A DNA stretch of 64,000 nt from Trichothermofontia sichuanensis B231. GTDB taxonomy: Bacteria; Cyanobacteriota; Cyanobacteriia; B231. A program made the position numbers and the translations under genes. Positions 19,135 to 27,696 of this stretch are shown here, piece after piece. Under the pieces are notes generated by a model. That model did not search any database. It had not been told where the DNA came from and saw only the letters and a list, made by a program, of their open reading frames with translations. The stretch is taken from assembly GCF_026240635.1 (NCBI RefSeq), contig NZ_CP110848.1:1242501-1306500 (forward strand). Direction: 5' to 3'. Position 1 is the stretch's first letter; every line of letters starts with the position of its first letter.

Positions 19135-19789
19135 GGTCTCGTTTGGTCTCGTTTGGTTTTATTGCGTTACACCTTGATTTCGTTACACCAGATGTGACGG
19201 ACTCTATCATTTCCCTCAGCATTTCCCTCAGCGAAGCTCTGCTCAGCGGCAGCCACGGTCATACCCTACGTCAGACGATTGCCCGCCCATAACCAACCTG
19301 CATCCACTAGCCCCCGGCTCTCCACTCGGAATGTTCTGCGCACAAACTCTAGACAATCTCCCAGAAAATCCCAAAATTCACCGAATCCCAACCTTGGCCT
19401 CACGTGTGCCTTAGGAACACAATCACTGCTACACCCTTGGACCGCGATCGCCCCCTCAGAGGTTTCTTGCTTAAGGATAGACATTTGTCAATCTGAGATT
19501 GTTTTACATAAAGTAACATTACGATCCCTAGGTTCATGGGCCTGTGGCCAGCGGGGCCTGCGAATTTTGTTGCATAGGATGCATTGTCACCCCAAAATTC
19601 TGGGTACCCTAAGGCTAGGGAGCAAACCGCAGCGGGAGGAGAACCGTTTCTCAGAATCAGTTGAGTTATCTGAGAGAGAATGTTACAATTATTGACAATA
19701 GAACATACGATTTAATCTCGCTAGCGCTTGCCGTTAGCGCCGGGAAGTTTTTATTCGTCTTTATTATCTGCCTTACCTGGATTGCCGCC
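19135..19789. other. Intergenic region upstream of the sigma factor gene
   Basis: No gene is supported. A TTGACA lies at about 19692-19697, just upstream of the sigma gene's leader, and could be part of its promoter. The frame of the sigma factor is open upstream to 19661, but that stretch does not resemble the family. Confidence 0.4.
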
Positions 19790-20746
19790 ATGAAGACATC
19801 TCAGCGTTCAACAGACTTAGTGCGGGCCTACCTGCGGGAGATTGGTCGGGTACCCTTACTCACCCACGACCAGGAAATTGAATTTGGTCGTCAGGTCCAG
19901 CGCTTAGCGAAACTTCAGAAAAATAAGGAAAATTTAATAAACTCCCTGGGTCATGAGCCAACACTGAGTGAGTGGGCGGCCTGTGTCGATCTGTCGGAAA
20001 GCGAACTGTCCCAAGCCATTACGGAGGGGGAGACGGCTAAGCGCAAGATGGTGGAGGCCAACCTGCGGTTGGTGGTTTCGGTGGCGAAGAAGTACATCAA
20101 GCGCAATGTGGATCTGCTCGACCTGATCCAGGAGGGCACGATCGGGATGCAACGGGGGGTAGAGAAATTCGATCCGGCCAAGGGCTATCGCTTTTCTACC
20201 TATGCTTACTGGTGGATTCGCCAAGCCATTACGCGGGCGATCGCTGAGAAGGGGCGTACCATTCGTCTGCCGATCCACATCACCGAGAAGCTGAATAAGA
20301 TCAAAAAAACCCAACGCCAGTTATCGCAACAGTTGGGGCGGGCTGCGACGACGGCGGAGTTAGCGGCTGCTCTGGATCTGAAACCCGAGCAGGTCCGGGA
20401 GTATCTGGAGCGATCGCGCCAGCCCCTCTCCCTTGATTTGCGGGTGGGGGATAACCAAGATACGGAGTTGGTGGAATTGCTGGAGGATGCGGGGCCACAA
20501 CCGGAGGACTACGTGAAGCAAAATGCCCTGCGTCAAGATCTGGAAACTCTCATGGCGGATCTGACGCCGCAGCAACGGGAAGTCTTGGCCCTGCGCTTTG
20601 GTCTGGAAGACGGGCGGCAATTAACCCTGGCCAAAATTGGCGATCGTCTCAATATCAGCCGTGAGCGCGTCCGGCAGATCGAGCGGGAAGCCCTCACCAA
20701 GCTGCGCAAGCGTAAGGGTGATATGCACGAATACCTGGCGAGTTAA
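19790..20746 (+). CDS. Group 2 RNA polymerase sigma-70 family factor
   Basis: I take ATG 19790 ([19 protein letters not shown]) as the start because the family begins there, giving 318 residues. Region 1.2 is [18 protein letters not shown]. Region 2 has [17 protein letters not shown] and [32 protein letters not shown]. Region 3 has [15 protein letters not shown], and region 4.2 has [24 protein letters not shown]. There is no long N-terminal 1.1 region, which separates it from the principal SigA. Cyanobacterial group 2 factors (SigB-SigE) adjust transcription to light, carbon, nitrogen and stress. Which one this is cannot be fixed here. Confidence 0.93.
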   Translation: MKTSQRSTDLVRAYLREIGRVPLLTHDQEIEFGRQVQRLAKLQKNKENLINSLGHEPTLSEWAACVDLSESELSQAITEGETAKRKMVEANLRLVVSVAKKYIKRNVDLLDLIQEGTIGMQRGVEKFDPAKGYRFSTYAYWWIRQAITRAIAEKGRTIRLPIHITEKLNKIKKTQRQLSQQLGRAATTAELAAALDLKPEQVREYLERSRQPLSLDLRVGDNQDTELVELLEDAGPQPEDYVKQNALRQDLETLMADLTPQQREVLALRFGLEDGRQLTLAKIGDRLNISRERVRQIEREALTKLRKRKGDMHEYLAS

Positions 20747-20769
20747 TTGGCACCTATCTATGCCGCTGA

Positions 20770-20914
20770 TTGACTGACAAAACCTGAGCTGCCCTCACCT
20801 CAACTGCGCTCCCAGGGCGGGAGAGGGGTTTCGAGCCAAGTTTTTGGGTTAAAGTCCTTTTACCCCTTGTGGGCGAAGGGATTTAGGGATGAGGGGCAAA
20901 GATGGGTCAGTCAA
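20770..20914 (+). mobile_element. MITE-like element, family B, copy 1
   Basis: The 145-bp element starts with TTGACTGACAAAAC and ends with GATGGGTCAGTCAA. The ends form a terminal inverted repeat of TTGACTGAC. It contains two GC-rich inverted stretches (CTCCCAGGGCGGGAG and CCCCTTGTGGGCGAAGGG). It is non-coding. A second copy lies at 45502-45648. Confidence 0.7.
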
Positions 20915-20925
20915 CCAAGTCTACG

Positions 20926-20985
20926 CTGAGATTAATTCAGATTAATTGGGATTAACTGAGATTAATTCAGATTAATTGGGATTAA
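20926..20985. repeat. 30-bp perfect tandem duplication
   Basis: Two identical 30-bp units (CTGAGATTAATTCAGATTAA...) stand head to tail, 20926-20955 and 20956-20985. Each unit is made of shorter GATTAATT-type subrepeats. They lie between the family B element and a terminator-like hairpin. Confidence 0.85.
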
Positions 20986-20993
20986 TAATTTTG

Positions 20994-21022
20994 TGGGCAG
21001 GGATCTCACCTGCCCAGTTTTT
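20994..21022 (+). terminator. Intrinsic terminator-like hairpin
   Basis: TGGGCAGG (20994-21001) and CCTGCCCA (21009-21016) form a perfect 8-bp stem with a 7-nt loop, followed by GTTTTT. It is 250 bp beyond the sigma-factor stop and is the first good terminator after it. Confidence 0.6.
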
Positions 21023-21858
21023 ATGGAGTGGCCAGATGGCAGCAAGCTGTTACCAAAGGTTTGGGACAATCATTAGGCAACATCAGTGAGCCGTAAAACC
21101 AACAAACAGGAGGGGCAACAGCAGGGAGAGGGCAACAATGAGGAGCAAGGTGCCAGGGTCAACATTGAGGATCAGAGGCTGACCCTTTTTCGTAACAGTT
21201 TTCGTAACTGGTTTTTCGGGCATAAGGGGTGCTCCATAATACTTGGGATCAGTCCGATCGTAGCAGGAATTTCCTGATAAATATTCTTAAACCCTTGTCA
21301 ATTTGACTCTTCTGCAATTTTGGGAATCTCGATTAATTGGGGTGGACGGCTCCGCCACTCACCCCAATCCTTTATGATTGCGTGAGCACGATTGCGGAAA
21401 TTTCAATTTTTCGAGGTGCCCTTTGGGTACAAACAGTATCAGCAACTACAATCAATACTTTGACATACTCTGAAATGCTCTGAAATGCTCTGAAACGTTT
21501 TACCGCCTTTACCTCAATCATAAATGTAGAGTTTTATAGTCATTGCCATTTAGACTGAAACAGCACCCTCACCCCCAGTCCCTCTGCCAGAGCGGGAGAG
21601 GGGAGTGAAAAACTGTATCGCTCTTATTTGGATTGACCATACATGGGTAGGCGGGATGCAGCCCGCCACCGCCGCAGCCCTGACCCTAAATTTCTCTCTC
21701 AGAGCGGGAGAGGGGCTGGCAAATCTGGCTCCCCTTTGCCCGATCTCCCCGCAAGCGACTGAGTCCATTAGGTAATGGCTGTCTCTGAAATGTCTGAATA
21801 ATGTCTTAATGGTGAGGCCGCATAGCGCCTCCACTATCAACTCAGAGCAGCCGTCAAG
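21023..21858. other. Intergenic region with repeats
   Basis: No gene is supported. Segments CAGTATCAGCAACTACAA (about 21434) and CCTTTACCTCAATCATAAA (about 21507) recur near 55379 and 53510. A MITE-like element is at 21535-21641. A second, decayed GC-rich repeat runs to about 21750. A 63-codon frame at 21086 is Gln/Glu-rich but shows no family features. Confidence 0.4.
21535..21641 (+). mobile_element. MITE-like element, family A, copy 3
   Basis: The 107-bp element runs from TATAGTCATTGCCATTTAG to GGATTGACCATA. This version has the alternative right end (CTCTTATTTGGATTGACCATA), shared with the copies at 44547, 55855, 58207 and 61001. Confidence 0.75.
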
Positions 21859-22221
21859 TTAATATTGGCGTAAGGAAGGGTCAATCCGAATAGCATAAGC
21901 ATCGATGCCTCCCACCACATTTTTTACCTGCTGAAACCCCTGGGAGACGAGCCATGCGCACATGTGTTGCGATCGCATCCCGTGATGACAGAGGACGATG
22001 GTTTCCTGATTAGGATCAAACCGTTGGCTAATTTGACCCGACCACGTTTCAAATTGACTCAGGGGCAATAGTTCAAAGCCATCCAGGTGAACGATCGCCC
22101 ACTCGTGGGGTTCACGCACATCGATTAGCTGTAGTGTCCCCGGGGCAGCCGTGGCTAGCTGTGTAGCGAGTTCTTCCACGCTGATTTGGGTGATGGGGAC
22201 ATCGGCATTGGGAACTGTCAT
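21859..22221 (-). CDS. Rhodanese-like domain protein
   Basis: This is a single rhodanese domain of 120 residues. It contains LQLIDVREPHEWAIVHL near the N-terminus and the active-site loop IVLCHHGMRSQHMC, in which the Cys is the sulfur acceptor. The C-terminal VKNVVGGIDAYA is also typical. Such small cytosolic proteins carry persulfide sulfur; the partner is unknown. The gene stands alone and starts at ATG 22221. Confidence 0.9.
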   Translation of the reverse strand: MTVPNADVPITQISVEELATQLATAAPGTLQLIDVREPHEWAIVHLDGFELLPLSQFETWSGQISQRFDPNQETIVLCHHGMRSQHMCAWLVSQGFQQVKNVVGGIDAYAIRIDPSLRQY

Positions 22222-22428
22222 AGCAGGTGTCAGGCGATAATATCCACTTCCTCAGCATAGAGCTAACCGAACCCACTGGGGGGCAAAGCCCGTATGCTTT
22301 TGCCCTGCCCCTTGCAGCCAAGTCTCCTTAAAATAGAGGCTAATAGGCAGATAATCGTTCTCTAAACGTTTTTTAGAGCTTTATCACCTTCTTTCTCACC
22401 TTACTGAGCAGAACGAGGCAACGGAGCT

Positions 22429-23100
22429 ATGATTTTCCACCCATCAATGGTGATTTTGATTCCGGGGATTATCCTCATGTACTGGGCACAAAGCCGGGTA
22501 CAAGGCACTTACCAAAAATACTCAGACATGCGTTCCTCCTTGGGGCTAACGGGTGCCCAAGTTGCCGAAACCATTTTGCAACGGATGGGTGTCTCTGGGG
22601 TACGGGTTGAGCCTGTCGCGGGTGTCTTGACCGATCACTACGATCCCGCCGCCAAGGCGGTGCGTCTCTCCCAGGGGATCTATGGGTCCAGTTCCCTGGC
22701 TGCTGCTGCCGTGGCTGCCCATGAGTGTGGACACGTCTTGCAAGATGTCAAGGGCTATTCACCGATGAACTGGCGGGCAGCCATTGTCCCCGCCGCCAAC
22801 TTCGGTTCCCAGTTGGGTCCCCTCCTGGTGCTGGGAGGGATACTGTTGAATGCCACGGGTCTGATCAACGTGGGCATCGTCCTCTTTGCCGCTGTGATCG
22901 CCTTCCACCTGGTGACCCTACCCGTTGAGTTTGACGCGTCCCGCCGTGCCCTGAAGTTGGTGGATGAATTAGGGATTCTGCAAGGAGATGAGCGGGAGGG
23001 TGCCCGTCAAGTTCTCAATGCTGCCGCCTGGACTTACGTAGCCACCGCCTTATATGCGATTCTGCAACTGATTCAATTGTTGATGATTCGCCGCGACTAG
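22429..23100 (+). CDS. Zinc-dependent membrane metallopeptidase (YugP family)
   Basis: The 223-residue protein begins with a membrane helix (MVILIPGIILMYWAQSRVQ). It carries the zinc motif AAHECGHVLQD near residue 105, and further hydrophobic helices follow. QGIYGSSSLAAAAVAAHE and LPVEFDASRRAL are family-typical. It is an intact member of the neutral zinc metallopeptidase family PF04298. Substrates are unknown. Confidence 0.88.
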   Translation: MIFHPSMVILIPGIILMYWAQSRVQGTYQKYSDMRSSLGLTGAQVAETILQRMGVSGVRVEPVAGVLTDHYDPAAKAVRLSQGIYGSSSLAAAAVAAHECGHVLQDVKGYSPMNWRAAIVPAANFGSQLGPLLVLGGILLNATGLINVGIVLFAAVIAFHLVTLPVEFDASRRALKLVDELGILQGDEREGARQVLNAAAWTYVATALYAILQLIQLLMIRRD

Positions 23101-23268
23101 GGGTACGCCCCTGTTGCCCCGGCCCCTTAACCCCAAGCACAAAGTTACCCCGGTCTCTCGCGATCGTGGTAACTTCGTGCGCTTTGTGTCTTTGTGGTTA
23201 TAGCCACGTCTCGATGCCCCACCTGCCAATCCCCAAAGGCCCCTCAGCCCATTCATCCCCTAACAAGC

Positions 23269-24147
23269 ATGACCTCCCCACCTATTCAATGGTATCCCGG
23301 CCACATTGCCAAGGCCGAAAAAGCCCTGCTCGACCAACTGAAACGGGTGGATCTGATCCTGGAAGTGCGCGATTTCCGGATTCCCCTAGCTACTGCCCAC
23401 CCTAAACTCCCCCAGTGGATTGGGAACAAAGCCCATTTGCTGATCTTGAATCGGATGGATATGGTGCCAGCAGCCGTGCAAACCCAATGGCTGCAATGGT
23501 TCGAGCAGCAGAATATCTCTGCTTATCCGACTGATGCCAAACAGGGGAAGGGGATCCCTGCGATCCTGCAAGCGGTCCAAACCGTCAGTGTCGGGATTAA
23601 TCAGCGACGCCAGCAGCGGGGAATGCTCCCCCGACCGGTCCGAGCGGTTGTGATTGGATTTCCGAATGTGGGGAAGTCAGCCTTGATCAATCGTTTACTC
23701 AAACGGCGCGTGGTGGAGAGTGCACGGCGGCCTGGGGTAACCCGCCAGTTGCGCTGGGTACGGGTATCGGATCAGATCGAATTACTCGATGCCCCTGGGA
23801 TTTTGCCAGCGGCCCTCCGCGATCAGGATGCGGCCTTAAATTTGGCGATTTGCGACGATATTGGGGAAGCCGCCTACGACTATCAGCGGGTAGCAGCGGC
23901 TCTGGTGGAGCGGCTCAAACGGTTGCAAATCACTGCCCCAGCCCTGTTGCCCCAGTCTCCCTTGGGCAGCCGCTATGGCTTGGAGCCGGAGACATTGACC
24001 GGCGAGGACTATGTCGCTCAACTGGCTCACGATCGCCATCACGGGGATAGGGAACGCACGGCCAAGGAGCTACTGAATGACTTTCGCAAAGGCGTGCTGG
24101 GGCGGATCCCGCTGGAACTTCCGGATGCATGCCAGAAAGGGCTATAG
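23269..24147 (+). CDS. rbgA: Ribosome biogenesis GTPase YlqF/RbgA
   Basis: I start at ATG 23269 (MTSPPIQWYPGHIAKAEKAL) because the family begins with this WYPGHM-like motif; the frame is open further upstream. The order of GTPase motifs is circularly permuted: G4 (LNRMDM) comes first, then G1 (GFPNVGKSALINRL) and G3 (LDAPGI). The C-terminal helical domain is present. In bacteria RbgA helps late assembly of the 50S subunit. The length of 292 residues is normal. Confidence 0.93.
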   Translation: MTSPPIQWYPGHIAKAEKALLDQLKRVDLILEVRDFRIPLATAHPKLPQWIGNKAHLLILNRMDMVPAAVQTQWLQWFEQQNISAYPTDAKQGKGIPAILQAVQTVSVGINQRRQQRGMLPRPVRAVVIGFPNVGKSALINRLLKRRVVESARRPGVTRQLRWVRVSDQIELLDAPGILPAALRDQDAALNLAICDDIGEAAYDYQRVAAALVERLKRLQITAPALLPQSPLGSRYGLEPETLTGEDYVAQLAHDRHHGDRERTAKELLNDFRKGVLGRIPLELPDACQKGL

Positions 24148-24192
24148 ATGTCTATAGATGCGCTGTCTCTGCCGATCGCGAGCATCTGGAAT

Positions 24193-25887
24193 TTACTCAA
24201 TACTCACTCCCCGCACGGTTTGGGGACGCTTGCGACCGGCAACGGGGGCTTGGGCAGCTTCCCGATCCTGTTGATGGTGGGCCTGGAAGTAGGATTGCCA
24301 CAGAGCAGGGGCATTGAGGGTTTCGCCGCCGTGCTGGGTGAGTCGCTGACGGACTTGACAGAGCACAGGGGTATTCACACAAGCTCCGGCAATAATCACC
24401 TGGCCCTTGGTGAGGGCGGGAAGTTCTTTGAGCAAATCGCGTCCGGCAGCTTCCACCCCATATTTGAGGCTGTCCTGATCGACCGGATTGACGATGCGCA
24501 TGATGAACTGGCTCATGCACTGGGAGAGCACATCGGAGTCGAGCTTGCCGGGACGCTGGGTGATTAGCCCGACCCCCAGGCCGAATTTGCGACCCTCACT
24601 CAGGATCGTGCGCAGGACGGCCTTGCAGCGGGAGGGTTCGTGGGCCGGGGCAAAGCGGTGGGCCTCTTCCAGGAGAATAAATACGGGATAGGGCAGATAA
24701 TTCTCGTCGTCGGGGGTAATCTTCTCTTTTTGGGTATTCATGCGGGCGTGGTATGCCTGCCGGAGGACGGCGGCACAGATAACCTGTTGTTCTTCCTGGC
24801 TGATTTCGTTCATTTGCATGACGGTCACTTGACCCGGTTCAAACAAGTCTTTGGGGGTGCAGTGTTGCAACGGATCAAAGTAGGGCGATCGCGCCAATTT
24901 TTCCAACTTCCATTCGATCGCGGGGGCGGAAGATCCCGATTTCTCATTATCGGTTTGGGTATCGGCTTCGTAGACGGCGGCGATGAGATCGGAAACGTCC
25001 CAGCGATAATCTCCCCGTTTGGGGCGTTTGAGGATCGCATAGGCTTTGCTGAGGATGGACTGCTGACGATCGCTCATCTCTGGTAGCAAGGGAAGCAAGT
25101 CGTAGTAATCGAGTGAAGAGATACGAATGCGGATGTTATCGGGGGTCAGAATTTTGACCGTGGGGGCATAGCCGTCCTGACTCTTGAAGGCAGCATGACC
25201 GCGAATCGCTGCTAGGGTGCCGTATTCCCCGTGGGGGTCGAAAATCAGCACGGCAGCGCGGTTGTAGGGGCGCAGGAGTTCTTCAACCAAAACCCCAGCA
25301 GTATAGGATTTCCCCGATCCGGTTCCGGCCAGGATTGCCATGTGGGTGCTAACCAGTTCTTTTACGTCCAGGGTAATCGGCACGGCGTCGCGATCGCGCA
25401 GGAGCAATGAACCAATGTGGGCCGACCCCACCTCACCCACCGGACGCCGGTTCAAGATCTCCCGCAGGGTGGCATCACTGGCTAGGTAGACTTTGGCTCC
25501 GGGATCGGGGGTTTGACGCGGGTTCATGAACCCCAGGTTGCGATCGAAGTAGCCAATGACATCAACGGTAACTTCGTAGATTTCGGGATTGGTATAGGTG
25601 AATCCCACTAGGGCTGCAATGACTTCTGGGCTGGTTTCCGTGTCGGCAAAAATGCGATCGGGCAAATGATCGATCAGCTTGCGGGCGGAGATTTTCCCCA
25701 GAATTTGCTGACGCCGCGTTTGAACCGGCGCTTCGTAGTACACAAATTCGCCAATTTTGACGTGCTGATTGTCGGCGGTGATAAATACATACTGGTTGCC
25801 GTCTTGGCCGGGGCCTTTGACGGTACCGATGGTTTGCGGGGTTAGGGCGTGCTGAAGAATGGCTAGGTCTGTTTGCTGAAGGTCCAT
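24193..25887 (-). CDS. HerA-like DNA translocase/ATPase
   Basis: The 564-residue protein has an N-terminal beta-barrel (HAS-barrel) domain. The DUF87 RecA-like ATPase core follows, with Walker A ILAGTGSGKSYTAGVLVEELL, then FDPHGEYG, Walker B YPVFILLEEAHRFAP, and a late GLGVGLITQRPGKLDSDVLSQC. HerA forms a hexamer and acts with the NurA nuclease in DNA end processing or defence. No intact nurA lies next to it. A decayed fragment that might be NurA-like lies 15 kb away at 41172-41376. The gene is convergent with rbgA. Confidence 0.88.
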   Translation of the reverse strand: MDLQQTDLAILQHALTPQTIGTVKGPGQDGNQYVFITADNQHVKIGEFVYYEAPVQTRRQQILGKISARKLIDHLPDRIFADTETSPEVIAALVGFTYTNPEIYEVTVDVIGYFDRNLGFMNPRQTPDPGAKVYLASDATLREILNRRPVGEVGSAHIGSLLLRDRDAVPITLDVKELVSTHMAILAGTGSGKSYTAGVLVEELLRPYNRAAVLIFDPHGEYGTLAAIRGHAAFKSQDGYAPTVKILTPDNIRIRISSLDYYDLLPLLPEMSDRQQSILSKAYAILKRPKRGDYRWDVSDLIAAVYEADTQTDNEKSGSSAPAIEWKLEKLARSPYFDPLQHCTPKDLFEPGQVTVMQMNEISQEEQQVICAAVLRQAYHARMNTQKEKITPDDENYLPYPVFILLEEAHRFAPAHEPSRCKAVLRTILSEGRKFGLGVGLITQRPGKLDSDVLSQCMSQFIMRIVNPVDQDSLKYGVEAAGRDLLKELPALTKGQVIIAGACVNTPVLCQVRQRLTQHGGETLNAPALWQSYFQAHHQQDREAAQAPVAGRKRPQTVRGVSIE

Positions 25888-26207
25888 TGCTTGCTTAAAG
25901 GGGGTGGCAAAGTCTGGGGATGGGTGCTGTTTGCCCTCACCCCCGGCCCCTCTCCCAGAGCGGGCGAGGGGAGTGAGATCGGTCCCCCTTCTCCCGGCTT
26001 GGGAGAAGGGGTTAGGGGATGAGGGTCTTCGGTATTTTCGGTATTAATGACACCCATCTACTTTAAGGTCGCTACTCCCAATTGTGAGGTTAGCAGTGCT
26101 CTAAAGTTGTGACGCCAAACTGAGAGGAGTCTATCCTGAAATCGCTAATATGCCGCCATTTGGGGCGGGTCGCTATAATCAGCTTACCTGTTGAAATCCC
26201 CTTGTGC
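25888..26207. other. Intergenic region with decayed GC-rich repeat
   Basis: At 25932-26026 there are two inverted GC-rich stretches (CCCTCTCCCAGAGCGGGCGAGGGG and CTTCTCCCGGCTTGGGAGAAGG, described here in part). They are related to the interiors of the MITE-like elements but lack clear ends. The rest is promoter space for the divergent gene pair. Confidence 0.45.
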
Positions 26208-27458
26208 ATGAGCGTTCTTCGTCCCACTCCCCAACGCTTGGGGCTGGGTCTGCTTACCCTGATGGTGGGGGTCAGTCTGATCACGGGTTGTTCCCAGGGG
26301 CCGCCTGCCAGGATGGCTGGGGGACTGCCGCCCGGTGTGCCCGCCCGGTTGGCTACGGTGTCGACCCAACCGCTGGAAACTACCTCTGAGTTTGTGGGGA
26401 CTTTGGAAGCGCGCCAGTCGGTGTCCCTGCGGCCAGAGGTGAATGGCTATGTTAAACAAATTTTTGTCCAGGCGGGCGATCGCGTTCCGGCGGGAAAAAC
26501 GGTGGCGTTGCTGAGTTTGGATAAGCAGCAGGCCCAACTGGATCGGGAGATTGCGGCTCTCAATGCGGCTACTGCTCGACGCGGTAGCGCGATCGCAACT
26601 CTGCGCACCCTAGAAGCAGAACTGGTGACGGCGGAGGCAGAGGTAGAGCTGCAAAAGGCGGAATATGACCGGATTGCCAAACTGGTGGAAGAGGGTGCCC
26701 TGGCCCAGCAAGCCCTCGATCGCGTCCAGCGCGATCGCACCAAGGCCGAGGCGGACCTGCGGGCCAAACGTCAGCAGATCGAAGCGGCCCGTGCCAGTGT
26801 CACCGAAGCCGAAGCTGACCTCAAACAAGCCCAGGCCCAGGTCACCCTGGAGTCGGAACGGTTACGGGATGCCACAGTCACGGCTCCCTTCGCGGGCGTG
26901 ATTGGCGATATTCCCGTCAAAGTGGGGGCCTATGTGGAGTCCGGGGATACCCTGATGACGATTACCCAGAATCAGGTGTTGGAGTTGCGCCTGCCCATTC
27001 CCCTAGAACGGGGTCCCGATTTGCGCCTGGGGCTACCGGTACGGATCGAGGATGCCCAGGGTAGAGCATTGGGCAATGGTCAGGTGACCTTTATTTCGCC
27101 CCAAGTGAATGCCGATGCCCAGACGATTCTGGCCAAGGTGACGATCGACAATCCCCAGGGCCAGTTGCGGGATGGGCAATTTGTTCGGGCTAAGGTGATC
27201 TGGAAGCGGCAACCCCGCGCGATCGTGATTCCCAGTACCGCGATCGTCGCCCAGGGGACTGAGCGGCTGGTCTACCTGGCGGTCCCTGGGGAAGCCAAGG
27301 GCAGCCTGGTGGCGAAATCCCAACCGATCCAGGTGGGCCAAATTCAGGGGGATGTGACTGAAGTGGTTCGGGGGCTGGAGGTAGGTAATCAAATTGTGGT
27401 GTCGGGTACCCAAAAACTGGCAGAGGGGGTGCCGATCGTGCCTTTGGGGCAGCCCTAG
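26208..27458 (+). CDS. RND efflux periplasmic adaptor (membrane fusion lipoprotein)
   Basis: I start at ATG 26208 because the product then begins with a lipoprotein signal peptide and a lipobox LITGC with Cys at residue 28. Barrel-sandwich halves (SLRPEVNGYVKQIFVQAGDRVPAG and VTAPFAGVIGDIPVKVGAYVESGD) flank a long alpha-hairpin rich in Ala, Glu and Gln. The C-terminal domains are also present. The protein links an inner-membrane RND pump to an outer-membrane channel. The pump gene follows 238 bp downstream. No TolC-like gene is nearby. Confidence 0.92.
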   Translation: MSVLRPTPQRLGLGLLTLMVGVSLITGCSQGPPARMAGGLPPGVPARLATVSTQPLETTSEFVGTLEARQSVSLRPEVNGYVKQIFVQAGDRVPAGKTVALLSLDKQQAQLDREIAALNAATARRGSAIATLRTLEAELVTAEAEVELQKAEYDRIAKLVEEGALAQQALDRVQRDRTKAEADLRAKRQQIEAARASVTEAEADLKQAQAQVTLESERLRDATVTAPFAGVIGDIPVKVGAYVESGDTLMTITQNQVLELRLPIPLERGPDLRLGLPVRIEDAQGRALGNGQVTFISPQVNADAQTILAKVTIDNPQGQLRDGQFVRAKVIWKRQPRAIVIPSTAIVAQGTERLVYLAVPGEAKGSLVAKSQPIQVGQIQGDVTEVVRGLEVGNQIVVSGTQKLAEGVPIVPLGQP

Positions 27459-27696
27459 GACGCTGACGTTACAAACTGTCACGGCTTTGAGGTCATTTCA
27501 TGGGACAACGTTCTTTTGAACCTTCCAATCTGTCCACCTGCACAAAGGAGACATGCACCGATCTTGTGGCTGAGAAGTACAGGTTACCGGAGTTGGAACA
27601 GTGACTCTTTGTGATGCATCTCCTTTGATTGCTTTGGCTAACCAGTTTGATCTTGTCCGATCGTGCCCGATCGCTGTTCCCATCCCGTAACAGCTC

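Noticed and set aside
21086-21277. 63-codon Gln/Glu-rich frame after the sigma factor
   Set aside because: No ribosome site, no family features, and a composition change halfway; chance frame more likely.
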